Assembly (NCBI GenBank): GCA_030054835.1
Contig: JASGVS010000035.1
Span: forward strand, 1 to 64,000
DNA from: UBA3910 sp002391465
GTDB taxonomy: Bacteria; Bacillota; Limnochordia; Darwinibacteriales; Darwinibacteriaceae
Direction of reading: 5' to 3'
DNA: 64,000 bases
Both the position numbers and the translations under genes were made by a program. The stretch's first letter is position 1. Every line of letters starts with the position of its first letter. This document shows, piece after piece, positions 25,473 to 33,497 of this stretch. A model generated the notes under the pieces. It saw only the letters and a list, made by a program, of their open reading frames with translations. It was not told where the DNA came from and searched no databases.

Positions 25473-26084
25473 TTAAAGGGTGAAGTTATGATTACCTATC
25501 CTCTTGATAACAGGTTTTGTTGCCCAGTACTCCATCGCTTTGGAGATGGTCGGGTTGTAAAAGTACAGGGCTCCGCCGGTGGGATCCTCACCATTTAAAG
25601 CTCTGATTACAGCCTGTTCACAACTGGCATTACCCTTCTGCGGCAGACCCTGCGCTACCGGGCTGAACTGGCCGGGCTCATGGATAACGTCCCAGACGGT
25701 GTCTGGAAAAGAAGGGTGACGTACCCTATTCAGGACCACAGCCGCTACGGCTACCTGTCCTTCTAACGGCTCTCCCCGGGCCTCAGCATATACCAGTCTG
25801 GCCAGAAGATCACGTTCTTCGGCGCTCACTTCATACACACTACCATCCCAGCGAATTATCTTAGGGGTTACATGGCTGGGCAGCCTGAGCACAGTGCCAA
25901 TCTGGAGCTTGGCAGGATCCTTGATCTTGTTCAAATCGGCCAGTTCCTGCCAGGAGATGTTATAGACAAGGGAGATGTCATAGAGTGTGTCCCCGGGCTG
26001 GACAACATGGACAGGATGGTGGCCACCCCAAGCCAGAGAAGCAAATAGAAGTAGAAAACCTAAAGCAAAAAAAATACAGCGCAT
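25473..26084 (-). CDS. sleB: LysM plus SleB-type cell-wall hydrolase
   Basis: The 203-residue secreted protein has a signal peptide ending in SLAWG, one LysM domain (HVVQPGDTLYDIS..., residues 26-70), and the Hydrolase_2/SleB lytic transglycosylase domain (LARLVYAEARGEP...VAAVVLNRV). SleB degrades spore cortex muramic-lactam peptidoglycan on germination. LysM replaces the peptidoglycan-binding domain of Bacillus SleB, so a general cortex hydrolase is the safer reading. Confidence 0.85.
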   Translation of the reverse strand: MRCIFFALGFLLLFASLAWGGHHPVHVVQPGDTLYDISLVYNISWQELADLNKIKDPAKLQIGTVLRLPSHVTPKIIRWDGSVYEVSAEERDLLARLVYAEARGEPLEGQVAVAAVVLNRVRHPSFPDTVWDVIHEPGQFSPVAQGLPQKGNASCEQAVIRALNGEDPTGGALYFYNPTISKAMEYWATKPVIKRIGNHNFTL

Positions 26085-26131
26085 GCTCTCCCTCCCGCTT
26101 TTACTGCATACGAACCTTCCACGTCAAATGG

Positions 26132-26932
26132 TTAATTTCCTCCCCTACCCAAGGAATCCAAAAAATTCAATACTCGACTGCGTCTAATCCAGTCAGAGAA
26201 AGACACCTTTTCTGCTAGAATATGAAGTACAATCAAAGCGAACACCAGGGCTGCCTGCCAGAACGTTGGCAAGACAAGACCGGCATGGAGACCCAAAACC
26301 GCGCCCAGGGCATTGGACCCAACATCCCCCATCATCACCTCTTCCCTTAAATCCCAGGGCAGGTACCCAACGACTGCCCCTACCAGCCATATTAAAAATG
26401 GCTGAGTGTCTACGCCAAAGGGCAGAAGGAACAGGCTGAACAGGATAAACCCCTTGCCCGCCCGACCGGGAGCTAGATCGAGGAGATTGAGGAAATTGGC
26501 ACTGAGCGCTATGAGCAGGGTAATAAATAGGAGCTGCCACCAATTCTGAGAGATAACAAAGCTGATGGAAAGGGAAGTAATGACTCCCCCTACCGCTTTC
26601 ACAACGCCTGTTGAGATCTGTCCGGACCTAAAGTGACCCCGAAATCCTTTTGCGTCACTGCCTAAGAAGTCATCGAGGAGCCCCAGTACAGTAAAGACTA
26701 AGAGGGCAGTCAAAGTGAGGGGAGCGTCCCGGTTTTCAGGGAAACGAAAAACAAGAACCGGGATGCACGGCAGGATGAAAGCTGTGCCAAGACCCACCGG
26801 GACATCTATACCTCTATAATTTGTCTTTCTCTGGTATTGGTAGACAGGCTTTAAAACGGGAACCAATACATAAGAAACAAGCGCAAGCAACAGGGAGATT
26901 ACCACAGCCTTCCCCAACCTTTCTGCCTGCAC
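26132..26932 (-). CDS. MraY/WecA-like glycosyl-1-phosphate transferase
   Basis: The 266-residue polytopic membrane protein has the superfamily blocks GLLDDFLGSDAKGF, NFLNLLDLAPGRAGK and MMGDVGSNALG. Such enzymes move sugar-1-phosphate to a lipid carrier. The NLLD-PGR version is a Clostridia-type subgroup next to spo0A and steA whose substrate is unknown. The assumed GTG start overlaps the GT2 gene by 34 bp; a downstream start is possible. Confidence 0.75.
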   Translation of the reverse strand: MQAERLGKAVVISLLLALVSYVLVPVLKPVYQYQRKTNYRGIDVPVGLGTAFILPCIPVLVFRFPENRDAPLTLTALLVFTVLGLLDDFLGSDAKGFRGHFRSGQISTGVVKAVGGVITSLSISFVISQNWWQLLFITLLIALSANFLNLLDLAPGRAGKGFILFSLFLLPFGVDTQPFLIWLVGAVVGYLPWDLREEVMMGDVGSNALGAVLGLHAGLVLPTFWQAALVFALIVLHILAEKVSFSDWIRRSRVLNFLDSLGRGGN

Positions 26933-27597
26933 AGGCGAAACGCCGCTAAAACATGCATGAGCTGCCTGCCTCGATGAAGGATGCCCCTTAGCCCCCGCCC
27001 GTAAGCCCTATGTTCCAAGGGAAGGGGAACTTCCTCTATCCTAAAGCCAAAATAAAGCGCCCCGACCGTTAGACCGATCTCCACACCATAGCCCGGAAAG
27101 AATCCACCTAATTGGGCAAGGACCTCAGCCCGAACCGCCCGTTGACCGGAAAGTGGGTTTGCAAGTTTTTCCCCTGTCATCCTCTCCACTCCAAACGAAG
27201 CAAGCCGGCGCACCATACCAAAACCCATCTTTCTACCATCGCTGCTCTGCTGCTGACCGAAACGGGCTACTGTCATATCCGCCTGCCCTTGCAGCACCGG
27301 TAATAGTAAATCGCCGGCAGAGCGGGCACTAAAACCCAGATCTCCGTCTATGAGAAGGTAAACATCAGCTGCCATCTTCTGCCAGCCTGCATTTAGGGCA
27401 TCGCCCTTGCCCACATTATTAGGCAGGTTGAGCAGTTCTACCCCGGGCACTCTCTTGACCTGCTCAGGAGTACTGTCAGTTGAACCATCGTTTATCACCA
27501 TAATCTGGTCTACCAAACCGAGATCAACAGCTGCCCACAGTGTCTCGTAGATCCGCTCCTCTTCGTTGTACACGGGAATTAGGGCTGCCACTTTCAT
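26899..27597 (-). CDS. Family 2 glycosyltransferase
   Basis: The 232-residue protein has a GT-A fold: ALIPVYNEEERI at the N-terminus, INDGSTDST, and LIDGDLGF with the metal-binding Asp pair. No membrane segments follow, so it probably acts at the inner membrane face with the adjacent MraY-like enzyme. It overlaps steB by 4 bp (ATGA). Confidence 0.85.
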   Translation of the reverse strand: MKVAALIPVYNEEERIYETLWAAVDLGLVDQIMVINDGSTDSTPEQVKRVPGVELLNLPNNVGKGDALNAGWQKMAADVYLLIDGDLGFSARSAGDLLLPVLQGQADMTVARFGQQQSSDGRKMGFGMVRRLASFGVERMTGEKLANPLSGQRAVRAEVLAQLGGFFPGYGVEIGLTVGALYFGFRIEEVPLPLEHRAYGRGLRGILHRGRQLMHVLAAFRLCRQKGWGRLW

Positions 27598-28244
27598 GGA
27601 AACAAACCCTCAGCAGACTCGCCTGGGCCGAAATGCCCATCTCGGTTCGAAGCTAAGCCCAACAGCAGCGCGATCTGCCCCCAGACTGTGTCCACTCCGC
27701 CTACCCGTAGGCCCCAGGAGATGCTGTCCAAGGGAGGTGTTTCCTCCGTCCCCCAGACGATAGCAACTCTGCCTCCCTTTTCTTTGATCCGCTCCAATGC
27801 TTCCGTCTGCTTTGCGTCCCTTAAGGCACCTGCCCGAAACAGAAGGCTTTCGCCCTCCTTGGGCTCGTAGTCCGCTAGTTCGCTGCTGGTAATGTACTTC
27901 AGTTCTGCGCCGCCTTCGCCAAGCAGCTTTTCCAGTATATGTACCTGTTCATCTCTTTGTCCCCCATCGGTCACCATAACCACTGTTTTGTCCGCAAGCC
28001 GTCCAGGCAAAATGGCATCTCGCAGCTGCAGCCACGCCTCCTCTCTCTGCGCCAGTTCCTGCTTGAGACTATTGAGCTTGACCTGGGCGGCCAAGAACCG
28101 CTCTTCCATATCTGCAATAAGCAGACCCTGTTCTTCCACTAAAGCACTATCCTGGAACAAGGCACCGCCGATCAAAATGCCTAAGACTAAGCTGAAGAGG
28201 ACAGCCAACAGGGATGCTAGGTGGTAGCGGAAGCCCAGATTCAC
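27594..28244 (-). CDS. steB: SteB/MctB-like membrane protein
   Basis: The 216-residue protein has one N-terminal transmembrane helix (YHLASLLAVLFSLVLGILIGG), a coiled-coil stretch (residues 40-80), and an extracytoplasmic domain. It belongs to the family annotated as copper transporter MctB; in Corynebacterium the relative SteB pairs with SteA in division. GTG at 28244 with GGGGTGG upstream shares one base with the steA stop codon. Confidence 0.8.
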   Translation of the reverse strand: MNLGFRYHLASLLAVLFSLVLGILIGGALFQDSALVEEQGLLIADMEERFLAAQVKLNSLKQELAQREEAWLQLRDAILPGRLADKTVVMVTDGGQRDEQVHILEKLLGEGGAELKYITSSELADYEPKEGESLLFRAGALRDAKQTEALERIKEKGGRVAIVWGTEETPPLDSISWGLRVGGVDTVWGQIALLLGLASNRDGHFGPGESAEGLFP

Positions 28245-29359
28245 TATAACCACCCCGCAATGAGCCGAAGCTGGAGCCAAAGTAGGCGGAGATAATGCCG
28301 CCATGGGGAAGATAGGGCAAGAAACACCACGATGGGCACAAGGGCGATAAACAGTACTGGTAGAACGGGTACGGGTTTTCTGGCTCGGTACAGTTCACTC
28401 ACTTTTTTTGCGTCCAGCAAAATGGGCCCGATTTTTAGCCGCGTCAGGAAAGTGGATGCCATTCCGGGGCGTCCCTTTTCCAGGAAATCGATCATGTTGG
28501 AATGGGATCCAACCAGTACGATAATCTCTGCCTTTTTTGCATGGGCCAAAAGCAGCGCCACGTCTTCGCTTGTGCCGGGGGCAGGCAGCAGATCATAGGC
28601 TAGCCCCATCTCTTCAAGGCGCGCCGCACCGGGGCATTCCCCGTTTTGGTAAGCGTGGGCAATTAACTGAGCACCACAGGTTAAAGCACCATCACTGACG
28701 CTGTCCATATCCCCCACAATAAGGTGGGGTTTATAGCCAAAGGCCAGAAGGGCATCGGCACCGCCATCAACACCAATTAACACCGGTTTGGCCTCTTGTA
28801 AAAAGGGGGCTAGACTGTGCAGGTCTTCTCTGTAGCCTATGCCCCGCACCACCACCACAACCGGTCTTCCTTCCACCGCTACCTTCAGTTCGGGGAAGTT
28901 CAGATCCTTGAGGATTAGGTGTTTCTCCTTTTCCGCATAGTGCAGCGTATTGGTAACAAATCGGTCCAGCTCGTTAGGGAGATTAATCCTGGCCAATTTG
29001 TGCCTTGCCTCAATCAGATAAGCCGTGACAACAGTTCCCGTTGCAATGGGTTCGCCATCGCGGAACACCCGACGCCCAATGATTTCCACCATATCACCGT
29101 CTTGCAGAATTGAAAAAACCGCTTCACCCACATTGTCCAGCAGTAGAATCCCCTGTTCTTGAAGGACGCGGGGCCCGAGATTGGGGTAGCGGCAGGAAAG
29201 GGAATGGCGTGCGTTAATTACGGCGGCGGCACCACTGTCCGCCAAACCGGCGGCAGCAACAGCGTCCAGTTCCTCGTGGCAGATCACAGCTATTTCTCCT
29301 GGCCGCAGCAGCGGAATCAGTTCCTTTGTCCTTCGCCCGAGCCGAACCCGCCCCCGCAT
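28244..29359 (-). CDS. steA: SteA-type division-associated protein
   Basis: The 371-residue protein has an N-terminal domain (to about 150), a thiamine-pyrophosphokinase-like core with VDGGADALLAFG and VGDMDSVSDGAL, and a C-terminal transmembrane helix (VLPVLFIALVPIVVFLALSS). SteA and SteB are reported as cytokinetic ring partners in Corynebacterium. The steA-steB pair downstream of spo0A is common in spore-formers. GGGGGTGG precedes the ATG. Confidence 0.82.
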   Translation of the reverse strand: MRGRVRLGRRTKELIPLLRPGEIAVICHEELDAVAAAGLADSGAAAVINARHSLSCRYPNLGPRVLQEQGILLLDNVGEAVFSILQDGDMVEIIGRRVFRDGEPIATGTVVTAYLIEARHKLARINLPNELDRFVTNTLHYAEKEKHLILKDLNFPELKVAVEGRPVVVVVRGIGYREDLHSLAPFLQEAKPVLIGVDGGADALLAFGYKPHLIVGDMDSVSDGALTCGAQLIAHAYQNGECPGAARLEEMGLAYDLLPAPGTSEDVALLLAHAKKAEIIVLVGSHSNMIDFLEKGRPGMASTFLTRLKIGPILLDAKKVSELYRARKPVPVLPVLFIALVPIVVFLALSSPWRHYLRLLWLQLRLIAGWL

Positions 29360-29373
29360 TCCACCACCCCCGT

Positions 29374-29406
29374 AAAAAAACAGAGCCGGTTATCACCGTC
29401 TCTGTT
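29374..29406 (-). terminator. Terminator after spo0A
   Basis: AACAGAG/CTCTGTT arms with an inner CGG/CCG pairing, followed on the minus strand by TTTTTTT. It ends the glmS-to-spo0A operon before steA. Confidence 0.88.
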
Positions 29407-29429
29407 ATTATGCATAGCGGCAGGTGTGA

Positions 29430-30200
29430 TTAACCGCCAACGTCTATTTCCAAAAGAACGAAATTAACCATCTTCGCCAGGAAAGCGGAATTGGTGGGTT
29501 TCCCGCTATCGGGACGTACCTCGTAGGGAAACAAACGGTAGAGCTCATCTAATTCTCCCTTTTCCCAAGTCGCATCTAAAGCATAGCGCATCGCCCGCTC
29601 CACCTGAACGCCGCCTGTGGCGAACCTCTTGCCTATGGCCGGGTAGAGCCTAGTTGTAACCGCATTGAGCCAGCGGGGATGCTGGCAGGCTAGCCAGACG
29701 CCTTCCATAAGGTAACGATAACCCTTATAATGGGGCGGTATACCCATGGCATCAAAATACCGGCGACAGATGTCCTCCACCCGCTGTCTGGACAAGTCCG
29801 CCGCAAAGCGCGGCACATTCTCTCTGCAGAGCTGCTTTATACGCCGAGCCAGAACAGCATAATCCACCGGGCGCTGCATACAGTAATCCGCTCCTAAAGA
29901 GGCGGCCTCCTGCAGAAGGACTTCTCCCCGTTCCGGTGGAGCAAGGGCTATAACAGGCAGTTCATCCCCCCTCCAATGCCGTCTGACCTCTTTCAGCACC
30001 TTTAAACCGCCCGTTGGCCGAGAATCCAGGCAGATCAGGAGAACGCTGGGTTTTGTTTCTGCAACAGCCCGCGCCACGTCTTCCCCCCGTTCTAGCGCCC
30101 CTAGAAAACGGAGGCCGTTTCTGCCGTTGAGGAATTCCCCGAGTTCAGCTCGGAACCGCGGATCGCTGTCTGCCAGCAGGACTCGGATTACCTCCGCCAT
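29430..30200 (-). CDS. spo0A: Spo0A with degenerate receiver domain
   Basis: Spo0A is the master regulator of sporulation entry. The 256-residue protein has a receiver fold (residues 4-125) and an intact-looking Spo0A effector domain (145-256) with HYKGYRYL, LYPAIGKRF, VERAMRYALD and KPTNSAFLAKMV. A gapless alignment to B. subtilis puts Cys57 at the Asp56 phosphoacceptor, Ser12 at the second acidic-pocket Asp, Ala87 at the conserved Thr, and Arg at the conserved Lys108. An Asp occurs two residues after Cys57. The usual SRVERAIRH recognition segment reads VQVERAMRY. Locus (spoIVB upstream, steA downstream) is canonical for spo0A. ATG at 30200 follows GGAGGG by 6 nt and lies 10 bp after the ATPase gene. 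Confidence 0.85.
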   Translation of the reverse strand: MAEVIRVLLADSDPRFRAELGEFLNGRNGLRFLGALERGEDVARAVAETKPSVLLICLDSRPTGGLKVLKEVRRHWRGDELPVIALAPPERGEVLLQEAASLGADYCMQRPVDYAVLARRIKQLCRENVPRFAADLSRQRVEDICRRYFDAMGIPPHYKGYRYLMEGVWLACQHPRWLNAVTTRLYPAIGKRFATGGVQVERAMRYALDATWEKGELDELYRLFPYEVRPDSGKPTNSAFLAKMVNFVLLEIDVGG

Positions 30201-30210
30201 TGTTTCCCTC

Positions 30211-31080
30211 CTATTTCCCAATCCTTCCCGCTAAAAGATACGTCTTTGTAATGGGTGAATACTGGAACTCCTTTTCCAGACGGAAATTCTCGATCTCACC
30301 CGTCGATGCAAGATGCAGCCTGGGCCCACTGCACTTCCACTGCTCGTCCCCGATTAGGATTGCATTGTCGTTGAAGTAACTGATGGGTAGATCCTGCTCG
30401 ATGTACTCCCACACCCTGCGCTCCACTTCTACCAGGTCTATTTTGGGCTTCTCGGTAAATTCCAGCACAAAGCCGTGCTTCACATCACTGTGGATGGTGG
30501 GAACCTCAAAACCCATCTCCTTCATAACGACAGATGTGATGTCTTCCGCGCTGTGGGCCATCTTGCGGTAGATGATGGAATCGAAGGCCTGTTGGGCGAT
30601 TTCGGTCGGAAAGGGACCAAACAGGGTAGGTACTGTCACAACCACTTCTTCTCCAACTCCGATCAACACTTCCGCATTGAGATTGAGCAGTGGATAGAGC
30701 AGTTCAAAGTGCTCCACAACAACTCGGTGTCCTCCGGAAACGGCCTTTTTTACTGCTTCCGCCAGTTTCCAAAGGGGCGAGAAAGCCATTTCAAACCGGA
30801 CATCCAAATGATAGGTATGGGTGCGAAAATGATCGCTTTCCGCATCCTCCAGCACGGGTAAAGGCCTAACGTTAACACCATCATCGTCGTTGGTCAAGAC
30901 TAGACCTGGAAACATCCCACGAATCAGAAGAGATTTTCCGGCTCCTGCATCGCCCACCACTCCGATCAGGCGGTCCTCCGCCCGCAGATAGCGCTGGGCA
31001 ATGAGCATGCCTAGATGCATTAACCGCTGCCCGCCCCTGGGGGCGTAATAAACGGCCTGAACCAAAGTAGTGTAGTGCAT
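30211..31080 (-). CDS. P-loop protein of glutamate-mutase operons
   Basis: The 289-residue protein has a Walker A motif GDAGAGKS (about residue 45), a conserved TNDDDGVNVRPLP segment, and a C-terminal part with HSAEDITSVVMKEMGF and VKHGFVLEF that resembles the region labelled 'alanyl-tRNA synthetase second additional domain' in database annotations. I know it only as a recurrent neighbour of B12-dependent aminomutase genes; a role in reactivating or loading the mutase is a guess. It directly abuts the fumarase-type gene. Confidence 0.65.
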   Translation of the reverse strand: MHYTTLVQAVYYAPRGGQRLMHLGMLIAQRYLRAEDRLIGVVGDAGAGKSLLIRGMFPGLVLTNDDDGVNVRPLPVLEDAESDHFRTHTYHLDVRFEMAFSPLWKLAEAVKKAVSGGHRVVVEHFELLYPLLNLNAEVLIGVGEEVVVTVPTLFGPFPTEIAQQAFDSIIYRKMAHSAEDITSVVMKEMGFEVPTIHSDVKHGFVLEFTEKPKIDLVEVERRVWEYIEQDLPISYFNDNAILIGDEQWKCSGPRLHLASTGEIENFRLEKEFQYSPITKTYLLAGRIGK

Positions 31081-31923
31081 TTATAGGATCGCCTCCACGT
31101 GCCTAGCCACATGGCAGTTTATATTGATTGCCACCGGCAGACCTGCAATATGGGTTGGGTAGTCCTCAATGAACACGGCCAGAGCGGTTTGGGTTCCACC
31201 AAACCCCTGGGGCCCTACTCCGGTCCTATTCACCAGTTCGAGCAGTTCCCCTTCTAATTCGGCTAGATGGGGCTTGGGATTGACCGAACCGATATCCCGC
31301 AGCACAGCACGTTTGGCCATGAGGGCTGCCTTTTCCATCGTTCCTCCGATTCCCACACCCACAATAATGGGCGGACAGGGATTGCCGCCAGCCCGTGTTA
31401 CCTGTTCCACGACAAAGTCCTTGACACCCTGTACCCCTTCAGCAGGCTTGAGCATGCGCAGGGCGGACATGTTCTCACTGCCAAAGCCTTTAGGAGCCAC
31501 AATCAGGCGGAGTTCATCGCCGGCCACCAGCGAAACGTGTACCACCGCCGGTGTATTATCCTTGGTGTTCTCCCGCAGAAGTGGATCGCCAACAACGCTT
31601 TTACGCAGGTAACCTTCGGAGTAGGCCTGACGCACCCCTTCGTTTACCGCATCTGTTAAGAGGCCGCCTTCGATGTGGACGTCCTGACCCACTTCGGCAA
31701 AGACAACCACCATGCCCGTATCCTGACAGAGGGCCATCCTTTTCTGCCCGGCGATGTCAGCGTTCTCCAAGATAGTGTCTAAAACGCTGCGCCCCAGCGA
31801 TGATTCTTCAGCCGTGCGGGCGTCCTGCAGCGCCTGCAGGACATCCCGGGGCAGATTGTAGTTGGCATCAAGGCACATTTCCCTGATGCGCTCCGCAATT
31901 TCCTGGTATTTTATTACCCTCAC
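31081..31923 (-). CDS. Fumarase/mesaconase-type hydratase, alpha subunit
   Basis: The 280-residue protein is a class I fumarate hydratase alpha subunit with three [4Fe-4S] ligand cysteines in ALCQDTGM, GGNPCPPII and NINCHVARH. In the methylaspartate pathway the related mesaconase hydrates mesaconate to citramalate, the most likely role beside mal. The beta subunit that completes such two-part enzymes is not in the window. Confidence 0.85.
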   Translation of the reverse strand: MRVIKYQEIAERIREMCLDANYNLPRDVLQALQDARTAEESSLGRSVLDTILENADIAGQKRMALCQDTGMVVVFAEVGQDVHIEGGLLTDAVNEGVRQAYSEGYLRKSVVGDPLLRENTKDNTPAVVHVSLVAGDELRLIVAPKGFGSENMSALRMLKPAEGVQGVKDFVVEQVTRAGGNPCPPIIVGVGIGGTMEKAALMAKRAVLRDIGSVNPKPHLAELEGELLELVNRTGVGPQGFGGTQTALAVFIEDYPTHIAGLPVAININCHVARHVEAIL

Positions 31924-31932
31924 AAATATCGC

Positions 31933-33180
31933 CTACCTTGCTTTTCTCTGGAGCAAAGCTACCAGACGGTTCATTTCATTGGTGCAGATGGAAAGACCCT
32001 CATCGACGCCCATACCCGGTTTGGAAAGTATCTGCCTGGGCTGGGTGGCCACAGCAACCTGCACAGTGATCTGGGCAGATCGTTCTGTCTCGTTACATGT
32101 GCCGCCCAAATAGGGGATCATTCCGTTGGCGTGGCAGTAGAGGATGGCTTCCACCGAATTGGTCAGACTACCCAAGTCAGGGGCTTTAATTTGGATCATA
32201 TGCCCCGCTTTGGCGTCAGTAAAGTCTTTAATGTCCTGGAGGGTATTGCACCATTCGTCTACAACAAAGGTGACCGGAATGTTGTTATCATCCACGTACT
32301 TCCTCAACTCCGCCATACCCCTGATCTGCTCTTCCTTGGATGCCAACTCAATGGGACCTTCAATGAGAAGCTTGTGTGGGGCCACAATCTCCACCAATTC
32401 CCTGGCGTATTCCCCCACCTTGGCTATGTCGTTATTGAACGCTTCGCCAATTGTACCGTACACGTCCACCTGAAAATCGGGCAAGTAGTCTTCACGGACC
32501 TTAAGCTGCTGCACCCTGTCTTTCAACCATACTAAGTACTCTTTGAGGTGTTCTCCGTTGGCTCCCAGCTTCTGTACGTTGTTATACAGTCCGTGGGGCA
32601 TAATATCAGCCTGCTTGATTATCATACGATCGGCGTTCATCTTTCGATCATCGCCGCTCTGACAGAAAATCAGAACCGGCTCGGGAATGAGTTCCAAATC
32701 ATATTCAGCCACAATCACCTCAGCCATAGTCATGCCTTTGCTGCGAGCAACGGCATCGAGGATGGCCTGGCTCACACCGTAGCGGATGGCAGTATGCAGC
32801 GGTTTGCCCTGATCATCTTTGAGCTGCTCAATCTCCTCCGCCATTTCCCGGAAGGAAGTGATTGTTTTGCCCTGCAGAACAGGTACCACGTATTTCTCGA
32901 TGGCTGGAATGTAATCATCAGCCAAAAAGAGCGGATCCCTGCCGCCTGCCCCAGAATATTGGACTGCGGCGCAGTCGCCGTAGGCAACCTGCCCGTTGTT
33001 CAGGACCAATTGGACCGAAACGCTCTCTCCAGCCTGGCGAATGGCGGTAAATCCTGGCGTGACCGGTTCGCCATCATAGGCCAGCCCATTTTCCACGTAG
33101 TTGCCTCGCCGAATGGCCCTCTGATCATCGAAATAAAAGCCGGTCAATCCTTTGGACAGAACAACCTCATTGATTTTCAC
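31933..33180 (-). CDS. mal: Methylaspartate ammonia-lyase
   Basis: This enolase-superfamily enzyme eliminates ammonia from (2S,3S)-3-methylaspartate to give mesaconate. The 415-residue protein has an N-terminal capping domain and a barrel with metal ligands in FQVDVYG, LLIEGPIEL and FVVDEWCN, and a catalytic Lys in MIQIKAPDLG. Length matches the Clostridium tetanomorphum enzyme. It lies in the glutamate mutase operon. Confidence 0.94.
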   Translation of the reverse strand: MKINEVVLSKGLTGFYFDDQRAIRRGNYVENGLAYDGEPVTPGFTAIRQAGESVSVQLVLNNGQVAYGDCAAVQYSGAGGRDPLFLADDYIPAIEKYVVPVLQGKTITSFREMAEEIEQLKDDQGKPLHTAIRYGVSQAILDAVARSKGMTMAEVIVAEYDLELIPEPVLIFCQSGDDRKMNADRMIIKQADIMPHGLYNNVQKLGANGEHLKEYLVWLKDRVQQLKVREDYLPDFQVDVYGTIGEAFNNDIAKVGEYARELVEIVAPHKLLIEGPIELASKEEQIRGMAELRKYVDDNNIPVTFVVDEWCNTLQDIKDFTDAKAGHMIQIKAPDLGSLTNSVEAILYCHANGMIPYLGGTCNETERSAQITVQVAVATQPRQILSKPGMGVDEGLSICTNEMNRLVALLQRKAR

Positions 33181-33194
33181 AGTCTACCACTCCT

Positions 33195-33497
33195 TTAGTA
33201 AGTTAGATCGAAAAGGGGTGCATGCTGCTGAGCACCATAAACATCTGTTTCTCCCAGATCCCCCGAAGGTCGCGGCCGTACCAGAGTTATCTTAACCGCA
33301 TGGGCCGGGGCAAAATGGACGATGGAGAGCACCTGGCTCACATCAATCTTGTACAGTTCAGCGATTCTCTCCTTCGTTATGCTGCCGCGCACTTCGTCGT
33401 AAGTGTTTTCATCAGGAAACATTAGATCAAGGGTTAATTCATAGGGACCTGCGTTTTTGCTGCGCACAACCAGCGCCACATCCTTAACGTACCTCAC
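33195..33497 (-). CDS. DUF4387 protein
   Basis: The 100-residue protein (VALVVRSKNAGPYELTLDLMFPDENTYD...) matches the DUF4387 family, small proteins encoded next to AtuA/DUF1446 genes. Function is unknown. It overlaps the AtuA-type gene by 4 bp, suggesting a complex. Confidence 0.82.
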   Translation of the reverse strand: MRYVKDVALVVRSKNAGPYELTLDLMFPDENTYDEVRGSITKERIAELYKIDVSQVLSIVHFAPAHAVKITLVRPRPSGDLGETDVYGAQQHAPLFDLTY

